Shown here in pieces: positions 17,773 through 30,833 of a stretch of DNA of 64,000 nucleotides; position 1 is the first letter of the stretch, and each line of letters opens with the position of its first letter. The stretch is taken from the NCBI RefSeq assembly GCF_007991495.1, contig NZ_BJYL01000026.1:1-64000 (forward strand). Direction: 5' to 3'. The position numbers and the translations under genes are program-made. Under the pieces are notes generated by a model. The model did not search any database. It was not told the DNA's origin and worked only from the letters and a program-made list of their open reading frames with translations. Origin of the DNA: Sporosarcina luteola. Its GTDB lineage: Bacteria > Bacillota > Bacilli > Bacillales_A > Planococcaceae.

Positions 17773-19491
17773 ATGTGGAGTCAACAAGAAATTCAGAAGC
17801 AACTTGAAATTATTAACGGAAAAAAAGCACCGGATCTGATCATTCAAAATGCTACGTATCTACATTCCATTTATAAACAATGGTTGACAGGGAACATATG
17901 GATTCACGGAGACCGTATTGTTTACGTCGGCAACAGGATGCCGGCAATGACAGAAGGAGCGGAAATTATTGACGCTACGGGGAAAAAAATCGTTCCAGGT
18001 TATATCGAGCCTCATGTCCATCCTTTCCAGTTGTACAATCCTGAAACGTTTGCAGAATACGCCGGAAGATTAGGAACGACGACATTTCTATCAGATAACA
18101 TGACGTTTTTCATGCTCCTAGGGAATGAAAGGGCTTTCAACATACTTGAACAATTGCGCGAGCTGCCATTCTCGTTTTATTGGTGGGCGAGGTTTGATTC
18201 GCAAACAGTATTGCAAAATGAAAGAGAAGTGTTCAATCAGAATGCGATTGCAGAATGGTTAAAACGTGACGACGTTCTAATGGGCGGAGAATTGACGGGC
18301 TGGCCGCGTTTGATGAATGGCGATCCAGATATGCTCGCTTCACTCATCGCTGCAAAAAAGGCGGGTAAAAAGATTGAAGGGCATTTCCCTGGATCTTCCG
18401 AAAGAACGCTCGCCAGAATGAAACTGTTAGGAGTGGACGGCGATCATGAAGCAATGACCGTGGAGGAAGTAGAGGCGCGCCTGCTGCAAGGGTATGCGGT
18501 AACACTTCGTCATTCATCCATTCGTCCTGACTTGCCGAATTTGTTAAAGGGCATCATTGAAAAGGGACTTGATGTATTTGACCATCTCATGATGACGACA
18601 GATGGATCCACGCCATCTTTCCACAAGGATGGAGTGATGGATAAATGCATCCAAGTTGCACTCGACGCTGGTGTGAAACCGATAGATGCCTATTTAATGG
18701 CTTCTTATAATGTCGCGCGCTACTATGACATCTCCGACTTGCACGGTGTCATTGCTACGGGCAGATATGCGACACTGAACTTCCTTGACAGAGAAACAAA
18801 TCCTGTTCCGACTGACGTCCTGTCCAAAGGCAAATGGCTGAGACGCAATAACGAACCGACAGAGCCATTTACGAAAGTCGATTGGTCAATCGTTCCGGAC
18901 ATCCAATTGGACTTTGAATTGCTTGAATCGGATTTTGAATTCCATCATCCAGTTGGAATTGAAATGGTGAATGACGTTATTACGAAACCATATGAAGTAA
19001 CGCTCGATTTGTCGGTGGACAAGTTGTCCGATGAGCATGATGAAAGTTTTCTTATGTTGATCGACCGACATGGAAAGTGGCGTGTGAATACAGTTATCAA
19101 AGGATTCGCAGATAAGGTGCAGGGATTTGCATCTTCCTATTCGAATACGGGAGATATCATCTTAATAGGCAAGGATAAAAAAGAAATGTTGCTTGCATTC
19201 AATGAAATGAAACGGATGCAAGGCGGTATGGTATTGCTTGAATTCGGTAAAGTAGCCGCCTCAATCCCACTTCCAATCGGCGGGGGATTATCAGCAACGA
19301 ATGTTGAGTCATTGATTGAAGAGGAGATCGAGCTGAAGAAGTCATTGACGGAACGGGGATATCAGCATGGGGATGCCGTCTATACATTCTTATTCCTCCA
19401 ATCGACTCATTTGCCTTACGTACGAGCAACACAGATCGGGTTATACAATGTTATGAAAAATGAAGTAATCATTCCATCGGTGGAAAGATAG
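17773..19491 (+). CDS. yerA: Adenine deaminase-like amidohydrolase YerA
   Basis: A 572-residue metal-dependent amidohydrolase of the adenine deaminase family. Members turn adenine into hypoxanthine in purine salvage, but YerA-type proteins are a diverged branch and activity is not certain. The metal-binding motif reads PGYIEPHVHPF (about 75-85); later stretches include KIEGHFPGSSE, LRHSSIRPDL and GGGLSATN. The start is ATG 17773, with AAGGGG 10 nt upstream; a TTG at 17764 is too close to that site. In B. subtilis it follows purD, as here apart from the inserted ger genes. It is followed closely by yerB. Confidence 0.85.
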   Translation: MWSQQEIQKQLEIINGKKAPDLIIQNATYLHSIYKQWLTGNIWIHGDRIVYVGNRMPAMTEGAEIIDATGKKIVPGYIEPHVHPFQLYNPETFAEYAGRLGTTTFLSDNMTFFMLLGNERAFNILEQLRELPFSFYWWARFDSQTVLQNEREVFNQNAIAEWLKRDDVLMGGELTGWPRLMNGDPDMLASLIAAKKAGKKIEGHFPGSSERTLARMKLLGVDGDHEAMTVEEVEARLLQGYAVTLRHSSIRPDLPNLLKGIIEKGLDVFDHLMMTTDGSTPSFHKDGVMDKCIQVALDAGVKPIDAYLMASYNVARYYDISDLHGVIATGRYATLNFLDRETNPVPTDVLSKGKWLRRNNEPTEPFTKVDWSIVPDIQLDFELLESDFEFHHPVGIEMVNDVITKPYEVTLDLSVDKLSDEHDESFLMLIDRHGKWRVNTVIKGFADKVQGFASSYSNTGDIILIGKDKKEMLLAFNEMKRMQGGMVLLEFGKVAASIPLPIGGGLSATNVESLIEEEIELKKSLTERGYQHGDAVYTFLFLQSTHLPYVRATQIGLYNVMKNEVIIPSVER

Positions 19492-19500
19492 GAGGTCCTG

Positions 19501-20586
19501 ATGAAGGGGAGTACGAGAGGATGGCTCATTGGAATGGCCATTATGTTGCTGTTGTTATCAGCGTGTTCAAAAAAAGAGAAGGCAGGTGCAGAGGAAGTTA
19601 ATCCTGAGCTGCCTGAAGAGAATGATGAGATAGTCGAAGTGGAAGAAGAACCAGAAGAAGAGCCTGAGGAAGGAGCATTCCATTTTCAAGCACCGTTTAC
19701 GGGCGTCTTGACGGAGGAAGAGCCGTGGTCGAGACCGGTGCTTGCAACGATCAATAATCACCCTCAGGCGAGGCCGCAATCAGGCATCAGTCAAGCGGAT
19801 GTCGTTTATGAATTCCTGGCAGAAGGGAATATGACACGCTTTTTAGCCTTGTTCCAAAGCGAGCTTCCGGACACTGTTGGTCCGATCCGAAGCGCCCGCG
19901 ATTATTTCGTTCATTTGGCGAAAGGGATGGATGCATTTTACGTGGCACACGGTTATAGCCCCGATGCCCAAAAACTGTTGGCAAGCAGGTACGTCGATAA
20001 CGTGAATGGCATGCAATATGACGGCACTTTATTCAAAAGGTCGACGGATCGAAAGGCGCCGCATAACTCCTATATAAGTGGGGAAAACATTTTAGCGGCG
20101 ATGGAAAAGACGAATTCTGCGACAGAAATAACAAAGGTTCCGCAATTTTCTTTCCACGAATCTAGCGAGGATGCTAGAATAGGGGATATTGCAACAACGA
20201 TTGATGTCCGTTTCAGTTCTGATCGGAATTTCATCAGTACATTTTCATATGATGCTGAAAAGGAAATGTATAATCGAGTAGTAAATGGCATCCAAACAGT
20301 GGACAAAGCGAACGATCTGCCGGTTGAACTATCCAATATACTAGTTCTTGAGGCAAACCATAGTACAATTGACAGTGTAGGCAGACAAGCTGTCGATATA
20401 GAGAACGGTGGAAAAGCAATCCTCTTCCACGCCGGCATTGCAAAAGAGATTGAATGGAGAAATATCGAAGGCTTTTTAGTGCCAATCGAAAATGGAGCTC
20501 CTGCAAAATTGATACCCGGGAAGACATGGATCCACGTCATTCCATCGTATTCGGGCATTTCAAAATCTGTAACATATACTCCTTGA
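19501..20586 (+). CDS. yerB: DUF3048 lipoprotein YerB
   Basis: A 361-residue secreted lipoprotein. A signal peptide with lipobox LLLLSACS (Cys about 21) is followed by a very acidic Glu/Pro-rich linker (about 30-58) and the DUF3048 domain (RPVLATINNHPQARPQSGISQADVVYEFLAEG, GPIRSARDYFV). Function is unknown; the family is common in Firmicutes. The ATG lies 9 nt after yerA with an excellent AGGAGGTCC site, so the two are likely co-transcribed, as in B. subtilis. Confidence 0.88.
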   Translation: MKGSTRGWLIGMAIMLLLLSACSKKEKAGAEEVNPELPEENDEIVEVEEEPEEEPEEGAFHFQAPFTGVLTEEEPWSRPVLATINNHPQARPQSGISQADVVYEFLAEGNMTRFLALFQSELPDTVGPIRSARDYFVHLAKGMDAFYVAHGYSPDAQKLLASRYVDNVNGMQYDGTLFKRSTDRKAPHNSYISGENILAAMEKTNSATEITKVPQFSFHESSEDARIGDIATTIDVRFSSDRNFISTFSYDAEKEMYNRVVNGIQTVDKANDLPVELSNILVLEANHSTIDSVGRQAVDIENGGKAILFHAGIAKEIEWRNIEGFLVPIENGAPAKLIPGKTWIHVIPSYSGISKSVTYTP

Positions 20587-20612
20587 ACATAGTAGAGGAA
20601 AGAGGGGAATAC

Positions 20613-20930
20613 ATGCAAATCGATAAAATCCGAAGTGAGCAGACGGACCAGCTATTTAAAGCCATATTGGAACTGAAGGATCTCGAGGAATGCTATATGT
20701 TTTTTGATGATTTATCCACGATGAGCGAGCTGCAATCGATGGTGCAACGTTTGGAAGTGGCGCATGCATTGAAACAGAAAAAAACATACGATCGAATACA
20801 AAGTGAAACTGGCGCGAGCACAGCGACGATTTCACGCGTCAGACGCTGTGTCGACTACGGATCGGGAGGCTACAATACAGTATTGAACCGCCTCTATCCG
20901 GAGCTAACGGAGAATAGTGAAAAGAAGTGA
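20613..20930 (+). CDS. yerC: TrpR-like DNA-binding protein YerC
   Basis: A 105-residue regulator of the TrpR/YerC-YecD family. It is an all-helical DNA-binding protein with a helix-turn-helix near residues 60-85 (YDRIQSETGASTATISRVRRC). Known homologues bind DNA, but the target here cannot be deduced. The start is ATG 20613, with AGAGGGG about 7 nt upstream. A longer in-frame reading from 20454 overlaps yerB and is not credible. It ends just before a strong terminator, closing the yerABC unit. Confidence 0.88.
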   Translation: MQIDKIRSEQTDQLFKAILELKDLEECYMFFDDLSTMSELQSMVQRLEVAHALKQKKTYDRIQSETGASTATISRVRRCVDYGSGGYNTVLNRLYPELTENSEKK

Positions 20931-20961
20931 ACAGGCGGAGAATCTTTCCGTCTGTTTTTTT
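20931..20961 (+). terminator. Terminator after yerC
   Basis: A 9-bp stem with one wobble (ACAGGCGGA with TCCGTCTGT) is followed by seven T residues. It begins at the base after the yerC stop. Confidence 0.9.
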
Positions 20962-21018
20962 GGTATACTGGAGGATAGAAAACAAACAACGTAACTTGAC
21001 GGATTAGGTGGTAAAACA

Positions 21019-21717
21019 ATGGATTATAAACAATGGCGCCACGCCTTTAAAGTGGACCCTGCAAAAACGTTGACGGATGATGAACTGGAAAGGCTTGCCG
21101 AGTCGGGAACAGACTGCCTGATTGTCGGCGGAACAGACGGTGTGACGCTTGAAAACGTCCTCGATTTATTGGTACGTATACGCAGATATTCTGTTCCTGT
21201 CGCACTTGAAGTGTCAACGGTCGAATCAGTTACACCTGGATTCGACTATTATTTCATCCCAACCGTCCTGAACTCTACGAAGACGGAATGGGTAAACGGC
21301 ATCCATCACGCGGCGCTAAAAGAATACGGCCATATGATGAATTGGGATGAGATCATCACAGAAGGTTATTGCATCCTTAACATAGATTGCAAAGCAGCTA
21401 AGCTGACCGGTGTGCAAGAAGTGCCTGATGAAGAAGACATCGTCGCTTATGCGCGGATGGCAGAGCATCTATTTAACTTGCCTGTTCTCTATCTGGAATA
21501 TAGCGGCACTTACGGCGACCCAGACATCGTCAAAGCAGCCGCCCGCGTGTTGAATAAAACCCGACTTTTCTACGGCGGAGGCATCCGAACTGCAGAAGAG
21601 GCAAAGCAAATGGCAGCCATCGCACAAACAATCATCGTCGGCAATATTATCTACGAAGACATCGAAGCAGCCTTAACAACAGTTGAAGCAGTAAAATCAG
21701 TACCCAATTCATATTGA
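21019..21717 (+). CDS. pcrB: Heptaprenylglyceryl phosphate synthase
   Basis: PcrB transfers heptaprenyl diphosphate to glycerol-1-phosphate, giving an archaeal-type ether lipid in Firmicutes. The 232-residue TIM-barrel protein shows [12 protein letters not shown] (about 34-45), [20 protein letters not shown] and [12 protein letters not shown] with the phosphate-binding Gly-rich loop near the end. TTAGGTGG precedes the ATG. The pcrB-pcrA-ligA order is standard for Bacillales, which supports the call. Confidence 0.94.
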   Translation: MDYKQWRHAFKVDPAKTLTDDELERLAESGTDCLIVGGTDGVTLENVLDLLVRIRRYSVPVALEVSTVESVTPGFDYYFIPTVLNSTKTEWVNGIHHAALKEYGHMMNWDEIITEGYCILNIDCKAAKLTGVQEVPDEEDIVAYARMAEHLFNLPVLYLEYSGTYGDPDIVKAAARVLNKTRLFYGGGIRTAEEAKQMAAIAQTIIVGNIIYEDIEAALTTVEAVKSVPNSY

Positions 21718-21765
21718 ATTAATGTATAATAAAGAACAAATGTTCCACGAAAGGCGGGATCCAAT

Positions 21766-24000
21766 TTGGATAAAATAGCGGCAGACTTGCTTGTCGGCAT
21801 GAACCCCGAACAAGCCCGCGCAGTGAAAAAGACAGAAGGACCTCTCCTCATCATGGCAGGAGCAGGCTCCGGAAAAACGAGAGTATTGACACATCGGATC
21901 GCCTATCTAATCGTCGAAAAGAATGTCTACCCTTCCAATGTACTAGCAATCACCTTTACGAACAAAGCAGCACGGGAAATGCGTGACCGGATTGACGGAT
22001 TGCTAGGACCGGGAACAGGCGAGCGGATGTGGGTTTCCACATTCCACTCAATGTGCGTCCGCATTTTACGAAGAAATATCGACCGGATCGGAATTTCGAA
22101 AAGCTTTTCCATCCTCGATGGCTCAGACCAATTGACAGTCATTAAAAATGTCCTGAAAGAACGGAACATAGACCCGAAACAATATGATCCGCGTGCAATG
22201 CTCGGCGCAATCAGCTCAGCGAAAAACGAATGCATTGATGCGGAAACATACAAAGGACAAATCAATCCACACAACCCTTATGAAAAAACGATTGCAGACG
22301 TCTATGAAAGTTATTCGAAGAAATTGCGTCAAAACCAATCACTCGATTTTGACGACCTCATTATGATGACTCTGAAGTTATTTGAACGCGTCCCTGAAGT
22401 CCTCGAATTTTATCAAAATAAATTCCAATATATCCATGTTGATGAATACCAAGATACAAATAATGCCCAATACAGGCTTGTCAAAATGCTGGCAGCGAAG
22501 TTCCGCAATCTATGCGTCGTCGGAGATTCGGACCAATCCATTTATCGATGGAGGGGGGCGGATATCGGCAATATCCTCTCTTTCGAAAAGGATTATAAAG
22601 ACGCGGAAGTTATTTTACTCGAACAAAATTACCGTTCGACAAAAACGATATTACAGGCCGCGAATGATGTCATTCAGAACAATCGCAGCCGCTACGACAA
22701 GAAGCTTCGCACGGAAAACGCAGATGGTAATGCAATTACGGTCTATAAAGCAACGGACGAAAAGGACGAATCCCAATACATCGTCCAACAGATTATCGAA
22801 CTGAAAGAACGAGAAAATTTATCTCTCGATCAATTTGCCATTTTGTACCGGACGAATGCGCAGTCCCGTGTAATCGAGGAATATCTAGTGAAATCCAATT
22901 TGGACTACACAATCGTCGGAGGCACGAAGTTCTACGATCGGAAAGAGATCAAGGATTTATTGGCCTATTTGAAGCTGATTGCCAACAACGATGATGATTT
23001 AGCACTCGCTCGGATCATCAATGAACCGAAACGTAGCATTGGAGCCACTTCTTTTGAACGGATGGCACAATTTGCGATTGAAAATGACCGTTCGATTTTC
23101 GATGCATTGCAAGAGGTCCACTTCATGGGGCTGACAGCTAGAGCTGCGAATGAAGCAGTCAAGTTCAGGGATATGATGCATGGTTTCACGCAAATGCAGG
23201 AGTACTTGTCCGTCACGGAACTAGTGGAACAAGTGTTGGAGAAGACGGGCTACCGAGATATGCTTATTCGTGAGAAAACAATTGAATCGGAAAGCCGGTT
23301 GGAAAATATCGAAGAGTTCCTTTCCGTTACGGAAGCATTTGAAAAAAGAGCGGAAGAAGAGGAAGGCGACCGCTCGCTCGTTGCATTCTTAACTGATTTG
23401 GCGCTCATTGCGGACATTGATTCTTTGGATAAAGAAGAGAACCAATCTACCGAAAAAATCGTCCTTATGACGATGCATGCGGCAAAAGGGCTCGAATTTC
23501 CTGTCGTATTCGTCATTGGTATGGAGGAGAATATCTTCCCGCATGCAAGATCGATAGGGGACGATGAAGAGATGGAAGAAGAACGGAGACTTGCGTACGT
23601 GGCGATTACACGTGCAGAGCAGATGCTCTATTTAACTTGCGCCTCGTACCGAACAATATTCGGTCGTTCCAGTTTCAATAATCCTTCTCGCTTCCTAGGG
23701 GAAATTTCAGATGACATCATCGAAGTGACTTCCAATAACAATCAAGGATTTTCGTATGGCGGATATGCAAGAACGGAAACTCCTGTACGACCTGCGGTCA
23801 AGAAGCCGGTTTATAAATCGAGCGGCGGGGAGAAGATGGGCTGGAAAGCGGGCGACAAAGCGACTCATAAGTCGTGGGGTACGGGAATGGTCGTTAGCGT
23901 AAAAGGGAAAGAAGATGATCTTGAACTCGACATCGCATTCCCGGAACCAGTCGGCATTAAACGGCTGCTCGCCAAATTCGCTCCAATAGAAAAAGCATAG
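21766..24000 (+). CDS. pcrA: ATP-dependent DNA helicase PcrA
   Basis: PcrA is a superfamily 1A 3'-5' helicase acting in repair, plasmid replication and removal of proteins or RNA polymerase from DNA. The 744-residue protein has Walker A GAGSGKT (about 33-39), the DEYQDTN Walker B region, [30 protein letters not shown] and VAITRAE, with a C-terminal Tudor-like domain (about 690-744, [14 protein letters not shown]). The start is TTG 21766, after AAGGCGGG. The N-terminal residues from there align with B. subtilis PcrA. A downstream ATG would trim conserved sequence. Confidence 0.97.
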   Translation: MDKIAADLLVGMNPEQARAVKKTEGPLLIMAGAGSGKTRVLTHRIAYLIVEKNVYPSNVLAITFTNKAAREMRDRIDGLLGPGTGERMWVSTFHSMCVRILRRNIDRIGISKSFSILDGSDQLTVIKNVLKERNIDPKQYDPRAMLGAISSAKNECIDAETYKGQINPHNPYEKTIADVYESYSKKLRQNQSLDFDDLIMMTLKLFERVPEVLEFYQNKFQYIHVDEYQDTNNAQYRLVKMLAAKFRNLCVVGDSDQSIYRWRGADIGNILSFEKDYKDAEVILLEQNYRSTKTILQAANDVIQNNRSRYDKKLRTENADGNAITVYKATDEKDESQYIVQQIIELKERENLSLDQFAILYRTNAQSRVIEEYLVKSNLDYTIVGGTKFYDRKEIKDLLAYLKLIANNDDDLALARIINEPKRSIGATSFERMAQFAIENDRSIFDALQEVHFMGLTARAANEAVKFRDMMHGFTQMQEYLSVTELVEQVLEKTGYRDMLIREKTIESESRLENIEEFLSVTEAFEKRAEEEEGDRSLVAFLTDLALIADIDSLDKEENQSTEKIVLMTMHAAKGLEFPVVFVIGMEENIFPHARSIGDDEEMEEERRLAYVAITRAEQMLYLTCASYRTIFGRSSFNNPSRFLGEISDDIIEVTSNNNQGFSYGGYARTETPVRPAVKKPVYKSSGGEKMGWKAGDKATHKSWGTGMVVSVKGKEDDLELDIAFPEPVGIKRLLAKFAPIEKA

Positions 24001-26025
<2,025 letters not shown>

Positions 26026-26031
26026 TATTCA

Positions 26032-27144
26032 ATGAAAAGGTTATTAGTACTGCCCGGTATGGCGGCCGTCCTCTTATTGGGCGGCTGTCTACCGTCAATC
26101 GGCCCTGACAAAGAGGAAGTCACTCAGGAAACTGAAGAAATGGCTGAGGAAACCGTCATGATTCCTGATGTTCAATTAAAGGATGAATTTTACAGGCCAC
26201 TTCTTCCATTTAAGAAAAGTGCGAGTCGAGGTCTTGTCGTAAAAAATATTTATACCAAGTATGACGTCCAGGAAGCTGAAGAAGGGTTAATGCGTCTCTC
26301 TGCCCAGCACTTCGACCCGAAGACCAACTTTTTTCAAGAAGGTCAGTATATTGATAAAGATACGGCAAGTGCTTGGCTCGCAAGAAATTCGGCTGATCCG
26401 AGCGGCTTAAATCCACCCGAAGCAAAAGGGGAGGATGCAGAAGAGAAACCGATTTACTTGGCCCATATTATCGAACAAAACTACTTGACGCTGACTGATG
26501 AAAAAAAAGTTCGCTTATCCGGCATGTCCATAGGTCTTGCATTGAATTCCGTCTACTATAGCAGGGATGGCAAACAAACAACAATAACAGACGAAGAACT
26601 TGAGAAGCAAGGGATGGAAATGGCTTCTACAATTGTGACAAGGCTTCGGTCGAAAGAGGGATTTGAAGACATTCCCATAGTCGTTGGCCTATTCAAGCAA
26701 GAAAAAAGAAATTCAATTGTACCCGGAACATATTTTGCGACAGCATTCGCCGACAAAGGTAAATCGGCACCGGCGGGGTGGAAAGAAGTGAACGAGCAAT
26801 ACGCATTGTTGCCCGTTTCGTCAGATATCGACAATTATCGCGACATCAATACGACGTACAATAAATTTAAACAGGACATTGACGAATATTTCCCAAGCTT
26901 CGTCAACGTAGTAGGCACCAGTTTCTACAAAGATAATCGATTGCAGTCCATCTCTTTCAGTATCCCGATCCAATTTTTCGGCAAAAGTGAAATCATCGGT
27001 TTCACTCAGTTTCTGACTGGCAAAGTGAAAAGCTACTACTCCGATATCGACATCGAAGTAAGCGTCACTTCAGTAAACGGTCCAGAAGCATTAATTGTCA
27101 AAAAAGCAGGAGAAGAAGAATACGTTCATATTTATGGGTACTAA
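26032..27144 (+). CDS. camS: CamS family sex pheromone-type lipoprotein
   Basis: A 370-residue lipoprotein with an N-terminal signal and lipobox LLLGGC (Cys about 17), an acidic linker and the CamS domain (LAHIIEQNYLTL, FVNVVGTSFY, TQFLTGKVKSYYSDIDIEVSV). In enterococci and staphylococci such precursors release a peptide pheromone from the signal peptide; in spore formers the role is unknown. In B. subtilis the homologue (yerH) also follows ligA. It starts 7 nt after ligA with AAGGAG. No terminator is evident before the structured repeat that follows. Confidence 0.88.
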   Translation: MKRLLVLPGMAAVLLLGGCLPSIGPDKEEVTQETEEMAEETVMIPDVQLKDEFYRPLLPFKKSASRGLVVKNIYTKYDVQEAEEGLMRLSAQHFDPKTNFFQEGQYIDKDTASAWLARNSADPSGLNPPEAKGEDAEEKPIYLAHIIEQNYLTLTDEKKVRLSGMSIGLALNSVYYSRDGKQTTITDEELEKQGMEMASTIVTRLRSKEGFEDIPIVVGLFKQEKRNSIVPGTYFATAFADKGKSAPAGWKEVNEQYALLPVSSDIDNYRDINTTYNKFKQDIDEYFPSFVNVVGTSFYKDNRLQSISFSIPIQFFGKSEIIGFTQFLTGKVKSYYSDIDIEVSVTSVNGPEALIVKKAGEEEYVHIYGY

Positions 27145-27174
27145 TAAGGTGTAAATAAGTTGGTAACATGCACC

Positions 27175-27422
27175 GTTGATTGGAGCGTAAGGCGGCGACT
27201 CCTGTCTGTCCAGCTACAGGCGCTAAGGGGATGCCTTAATTTCTGCAAAAACCGCAGAAATACGGCAAATCGAACCCTGCGCAGTTCGACTTGCTCGGGT
27301 CATAAGTCAAAGCTGCTCTGTGGCAAAGACCGCCACGCCGCATCTTCGCCTTATGCCTGTCGCATCTGAGCAAGGGCCTTCCGCTTTTCGTTGGAAAGCG
27401 TCCGCCTGGAGCGGAAATCAAC
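27175..27422. repeat. Structured intergenic repeat element (about 248 bp)
   Basis: The camS-gatC gap is filled by a GC-rich element with complementary ends, GTTGATT (27175-27181) and AATCAAC (27416-27422), and inner GGCGG/CCGCC pairing. Internal hairpins are visible: TTTCTGC/GCAGAAA, CGAAC/GTTCG and GTGGC/GCCAC. The borders (GATTGGAGCG and GCGTCCGCCTGGAGCGG) match a repeat I remember as common in Bacillus and Planococcaceae intergenic DNA. It has no good coding frame. It could be a non-autonomous mobile element or a folded RNA. Confidence 0.7.
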
Positions 27423-27450
27423 ATTACCAAAACAGTAGGTTTTCATATAC

Positions 27451-27479
27451 TTTTCATCCAAACCGTTAGGTGGTATGAT
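27451..27479 (+). promoter_or_regulatory. Candidate sigma-A promoter of gatCAB
   Basis: TTTTCA (27451-27456) and TATGAT (27474-27479) are separated by 17 nt and stand about 34 nt before the gatC start, just outside the repeat element. Confidence 0.5.
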
Positions 27480-27512
27480 TAGTCGTACAATTGCAAGTGG
27501 GGAGGAAATCAA

Positions 27513-27800
27513 ATGACGAAATTTACGGAAGAAGATGTAAAATACTTCGCGAATTTTGCAAGAATCGCCATTTCAGACGAAGAAGCTACAACTTTTGCGG
27601 ATATTATTTCCGATTTAGTCGGATTCGGCGATGCTTTAAAGGAAGTCGAAACAGATCACATAGAGCCGATGACTCATCCGTTGCAGCTATTCAACGTGCT
27701 TCGGGAAGATGTCCCACAAGATATACTTGACCGGGAAGAAATGTTGGCAAGCGTAGAAGAGCATGAAGCCGGAATGATAAAAGTTCCGAATATCCTGTGA
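27513..27800 (+). CDS. gatC: Asp/Glu-tRNA amidotransferase subunit C
   Basis: GatC (95 residues) is the belt subunit holding GatA and GatB together in the complex that amidates misacylated Glu-tRNA(Gln) and Asp-tRNA(Asn). Family features include [28 protein letters not shown] and the C-terminal VPNIL. GGGGAGG precedes the ATG by about 7 nt. It is the first gene of gatCAB, in standard order. Confidence 0.95.
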   Translation: MTKFTEEDVKYFANFARIAISDEEATTFADIISDLVGFGDALKEVETDHIEPMTHPLQLFNVLREDVPQDILDREEMLASVEEHEAGMIKVPNIL

Positions 27801-27825
27801 GAACGGGTTTTTAGGAGGGTACAGA

Positions 27826-29292
27826 ATGACGTTAATGAAAAAGTCGGCAGCAGAACTTCAACAACTTTTACATAACCGGGAAGTCTCTGTCAAAGAAGTG
27901 ACCGAAGATTCATTTAAACAAATTGCGAAGTTGGACGGAAAAGTGCAAGCCTTTCTAGCGGTGACTGAAAAAGAAGCACTCGCGAAAGCAGAGTCTTTGG
28001 ATAACGAACCGATGGACAAGCGCGGCCCTTTGTTCGGACTGCCAATCGGAATCAAAGATAACATCATTACAAAAGGTATCACAACAACATGTGCGAGTAA
28101 GATGTTGGAAAACTTTGTCCCTGTTTACGATGCAACCGTCATGGATAAAATCAACCAAGCCGGTATGGTCAACGTTGGTAAATTGAATATGGACGAGTTT
28201 GCAATGGGCTCAACTACAGAGCGTTCTGCATTTAAAACGACACATAACCCGTGGAACTTGAATTGTGTACCGGGTGGCTCTTCAGGCGGCTCGGCTGCTG
28301 CTGTTGCGGCGGGCGAAGTACCTTTCGCGCTTGGTACGGATACGGGCGGATCGGTTCGTCAACCTGCAGCATTTTGCGGCGTCGTCGGGATGAAACCGAC
28401 ATACGGACGGGTATCCCGTTATGGACTCGTTGCATTCGCGTCTTCATTGGATCAAATCGGAACGATCACACGCACTGTAGAAGATAATGCGCTTCTTTTA
28501 AACGCCATTTCTGGTGTGGATCATAGAGATTCCTCTTCAGCTTCTCAGCAAGTACCTGATTTCCGTGCGGGACTGACAGGAGACATAAAAGGATTAAGAA
28601 TTGCAGTTCCTAAAGAATATTTAGGAGAAGGCATTGCCGAGGATGTAAAAGAGTCCGTTTTGGAAGCATTGAAAGTCCTTGAATCCCTAGGCGCAACTTG
28701 GGAGGAAGTGACGCTTCCACACTCCAAATATGCTTCCCCGGTCTATTACGCTATCGCAACTGCAGAAGCTTCTTCCAACCTCGCAAGATTCGATGGAATC
28801 CGTTACGGTTATCATCCGGAAGGCGCGAAAAACTTGGAAGAGATTTATTTGCGTTCTCGTGCTGAAGGATTTGGCACTGAAGTAAAGAAGCGAATCCTTT
28901 ATGGAACTTATGCATTGAGTGCAGACCATCATGAAGACCTTTACGTCAAAGCGATGAAAGTTCGTACCCTCATTGCACAAGATTTTGCTGCTTTATTCGA
29001 AAAGTATGATGTTGTCATCGGACCTTCCAGCGCAACAACTGCTTACGAAATAGGCGGTGTAGTACAAAATCAATTGACATTGTATGCGAATGATGTATTA
29101 ACAGTATCTGTGAACTTGGCTGGCGTGCCTGCTATTTCTGTTCCATGCGGACTTTCCAATGGATTGCCGGTCGGTCTTCAAATTATCGGCAAGCACTTTG
29201 ATGAGGCGCTTATATACAAAGTAGCTCACGCATATGAGCAAGCGACTGATTTTCATACACACACTCCATCTGTAGGGGAGGGCAATGAATAA
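27826..29292 (+). CDS. gatA: Asp/Glu-tRNA amidotransferase subunit A
   Basis: GatA is the glutaminase (amidase-signature) subunit that supplies ammonia to GatB. The 488-residue protein keeps the Ser-cisSer-Lys triad region: GIKDNI with the Lys (about 78), [14 protein letters not shown] and [16 protein letters not shown] with the nucleophile Ser. AGGAGGG lies 7 nt before the ATG. The stop overlaps the gatB start by one base. Unlike PurQ in the same window, this glutaminase looks fully intact. Confidence 0.96.
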   Translation: MTLMKKSAAELQQLLHNREVSVKEVTEDSFKQIAKLDGKVQAFLAVTEKEALAKAESLDNEPMDKRGPLFGLPIGIKDNIITKGITTTCASKMLENFVPVYDATVMDKINQAGMVNVGKLNMDEFAMGSTTERSAFKTTHNPWNLNCVPGGSSGGSAAAVAAGEVPFALGTDTGGSVRQPAAFCGVVGMKPTYGRVSRYGLVAFASSLDQIGTITRTVEDNALLLNAISGVDHRDSSSASQQVPDFRAGLTGDIKGLRIAVPKEYLGEGIAEDVKESVLEALKVLESLGATWEEVTLPHSKYASPVYYAIATAEASSNLARFDGIRYGYHPEGAKNLEEIYLRSRAEGFGTEVKKRILYGTYALSADHHEDLYVKAMKVRTLIAQDFAALFEKYDVVIGPSSATTAYEIGGVVQNQLTLYANDVLTVSVNLAGVPAISVPCGLSNGLPVGLQIIGKHFDEALIYKVAHAYEQATDFHTHTPSVGEGNE

Positions 29293-30722
29293 TGAACTTT
29301 GAAACGATAGTCGGACTTGAAGTCCACGTTGAATTGAAAACTGATACGAAAATCTTTTCACCGGCACCGTCCCATTACGGAGCAGAGCCGAATATGAATA
29401 TCCATGTCACGGATTTGGCCTATCCCGGTACGCTGCCAACGATGAATAAACGAGCAGTCGATTTCGGTATGAAGGCGTCCATGGCATTGAACTGTGAAGT
29501 CGCTAAAGTCATGAACTTCGACCGGAAACATTATTTTTATCCGGATAATCCGAAAGCTTATCAAATTTCCCAAGACGATCGCCCAGTCGGCTCGAATGGC
29601 TGGATTGAAATCGAAGTCGAAGGCAAAAAGAAGAAAATTCGTATCGAGCGTGTTCACTTGGAGGAAGACGCAGGGAAATTGACACACTCCGATAACGGAT
29701 ATTCACTTGTCGATTTGAACAGACAAGGAACGCCGCTTATTGAGATCGTCACGGAAGCGGATATCCGCTCTCCTGAAGAAGCGTATGCCTTTCTTGAGAA
29801 ATTAAAAGCAATCATCCAATATACAGGCGTTTCCGATGTTCGTATGGAAGAAGGCTCACTGCGTTGTGATGCCAATATTTCATTGCGTCCATTCGGTCAG
29901 AAGGAATTTGGAACGAAAACGGAATTGAAGAATTTGAACTCGTTCAACTTCGTCCGCAGAGGAATTGCGAATGAAGTCGAGCGTCAGGAAAAGATTCTTC
30001 TTTCGGGTGGGAAGATTGTACAGGAAACGCGCCGTTATGATGAAACGACGGGGCAAACCGTCTTGATGCGTGTTAAAGGGAGTGCGAACGATTACCGTTT
30101 CATTAATGACCCGGATCTTTCTGAAATCCATATCGATCAAGAATGGATGGACCGAGTACGTGCAGAAATCCCTGAACTTCCGGATGCTCGTAAGGCCCGT
30201 TACGTCCAAGAGCTGGACTTGCCTGAATATGACGCACATGTATTGACATTGACAAAAGAGATGTCTGATTTCTTTGATGCGACTGTTTCAGCAGGTGCGG
30301 ATGCGAAACTTGCTTCCAACTGGTTGATGGGTGAAGTATCGGCCTACTTGAACGCAGAGCAAAAAGAGCTTCACGACACGGCGCTGGCTCCTGAAGGCTT
30401 ATCCAGCATGATCAAGCTGATTGCGGATGGTACGATTTCATCCAAAATCGCAAAGAAAGTGTTCAAGGAACTGATCGAGAACGGCGGAAACGCTGAAGAA
30501 ATCGTAAAAGCAAAAGGACTTGTACAAATTTCCGATGAAGGTACATTACGTACGATCATAACGGAAATTCTGGATGCGAACGCGCAATCGATTGAGGACT
30601 TCAAAAACGGTAAGGACCGCGCAGTCGGATTCCTTGTTGGACAAGTGATGAAAGCAACAAAAGGGCAAGCAAACCCGCCACTAGTCAATAAAATCCTCCT
30701 TGAGGAAATGAATAAGCGTTAA
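29292..30722 (+). CDS. gatB: Asp/Glu-tRNA amidotransferase subunit B
   Basis: GatB (476 residues) phosphorylates the tRNA-bound acid and transfers ammonia to it. It shows [10 protein letters not shown] at the N-terminus, the [11 protein letters not shown] region, [14 protein letters not shown] sequence (here [10 protein letters not shown]), [11 protein letters not shown] and the C-terminal YqeY-like tail ([17 protein letters not shown]). It overlaps gatA by one base and is followed by a terminator. Confidence 0.96.
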   Translation: MNFETIVGLEVHVELKTDTKIFSPAPSHYGAEPNMNIHVTDLAYPGTLPTMNKRAVDFGMKASMALNCEVAKVMNFDRKHYFYPDNPKAYQISQDDRPVGSNGWIEIEVEGKKKKIRIERVHLEEDAGKLTHSDNGYSLVDLNRQGTPLIEIVTEADIRSPEEAYAFLEKLKAIIQYTGVSDVRMEEGSLRCDANISLRPFGQKEFGTKTELKNLNSFNFVRRGIANEVERQEKILLSGGKIVQETRRYDETTGQTVLMRVKGSANDYRFINDPDLSEIHIDQEWMDRVRAEIPELPDARKARYVQELDLPEYDAHVLTLTKEMSDFFDATVSAGADAKLASNWLMGEVSAYLNAEQKELHDTALAPEGLSSMIKLIADGTISSKIAKKVFKELIENGGNAEEIVKAKGLVQISDEGTLRTIITEILDANAQSIEDFKNGKDRAVGFLVGQVMKATKGQANPPLVNKILLEEMNKR

Positions 30723-30731
30723 CAACTGGTG

Positions 30732-30780
30732 AACGTCCTATGCGGGTCTTTGAGAAGTCTCCGTATAGGGCGTTTTCATT
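30732..30780 (+). terminator. Terminator after gatB
   Basis: A 14-bp stem with two wobbles (AACGTCCTATGCGG with CCGTATAGGGCGTT) is followed by TTTTCATTTG, about 10 nt after the gatB stop. Confidence 0.85.
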
Positions 30781-30833
30781 TGTTTGATTCAGGCAGCAAA
30801 TAGCCGTACACTTAAGAAAAGGAGTGTGTGAGA

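Noticed and set aside
20070..20618. 182-codon minus-strand frame opposite yerB
   Set aside because: It is a shadow of the well-supported yerB gene, with no homologous features.
27160..27369. Protein-coding gene in the camS-gatC gap
   Set aside because: The frames follow the folded repeat element, lack ribosome-binding sites and have no protein-like composition.
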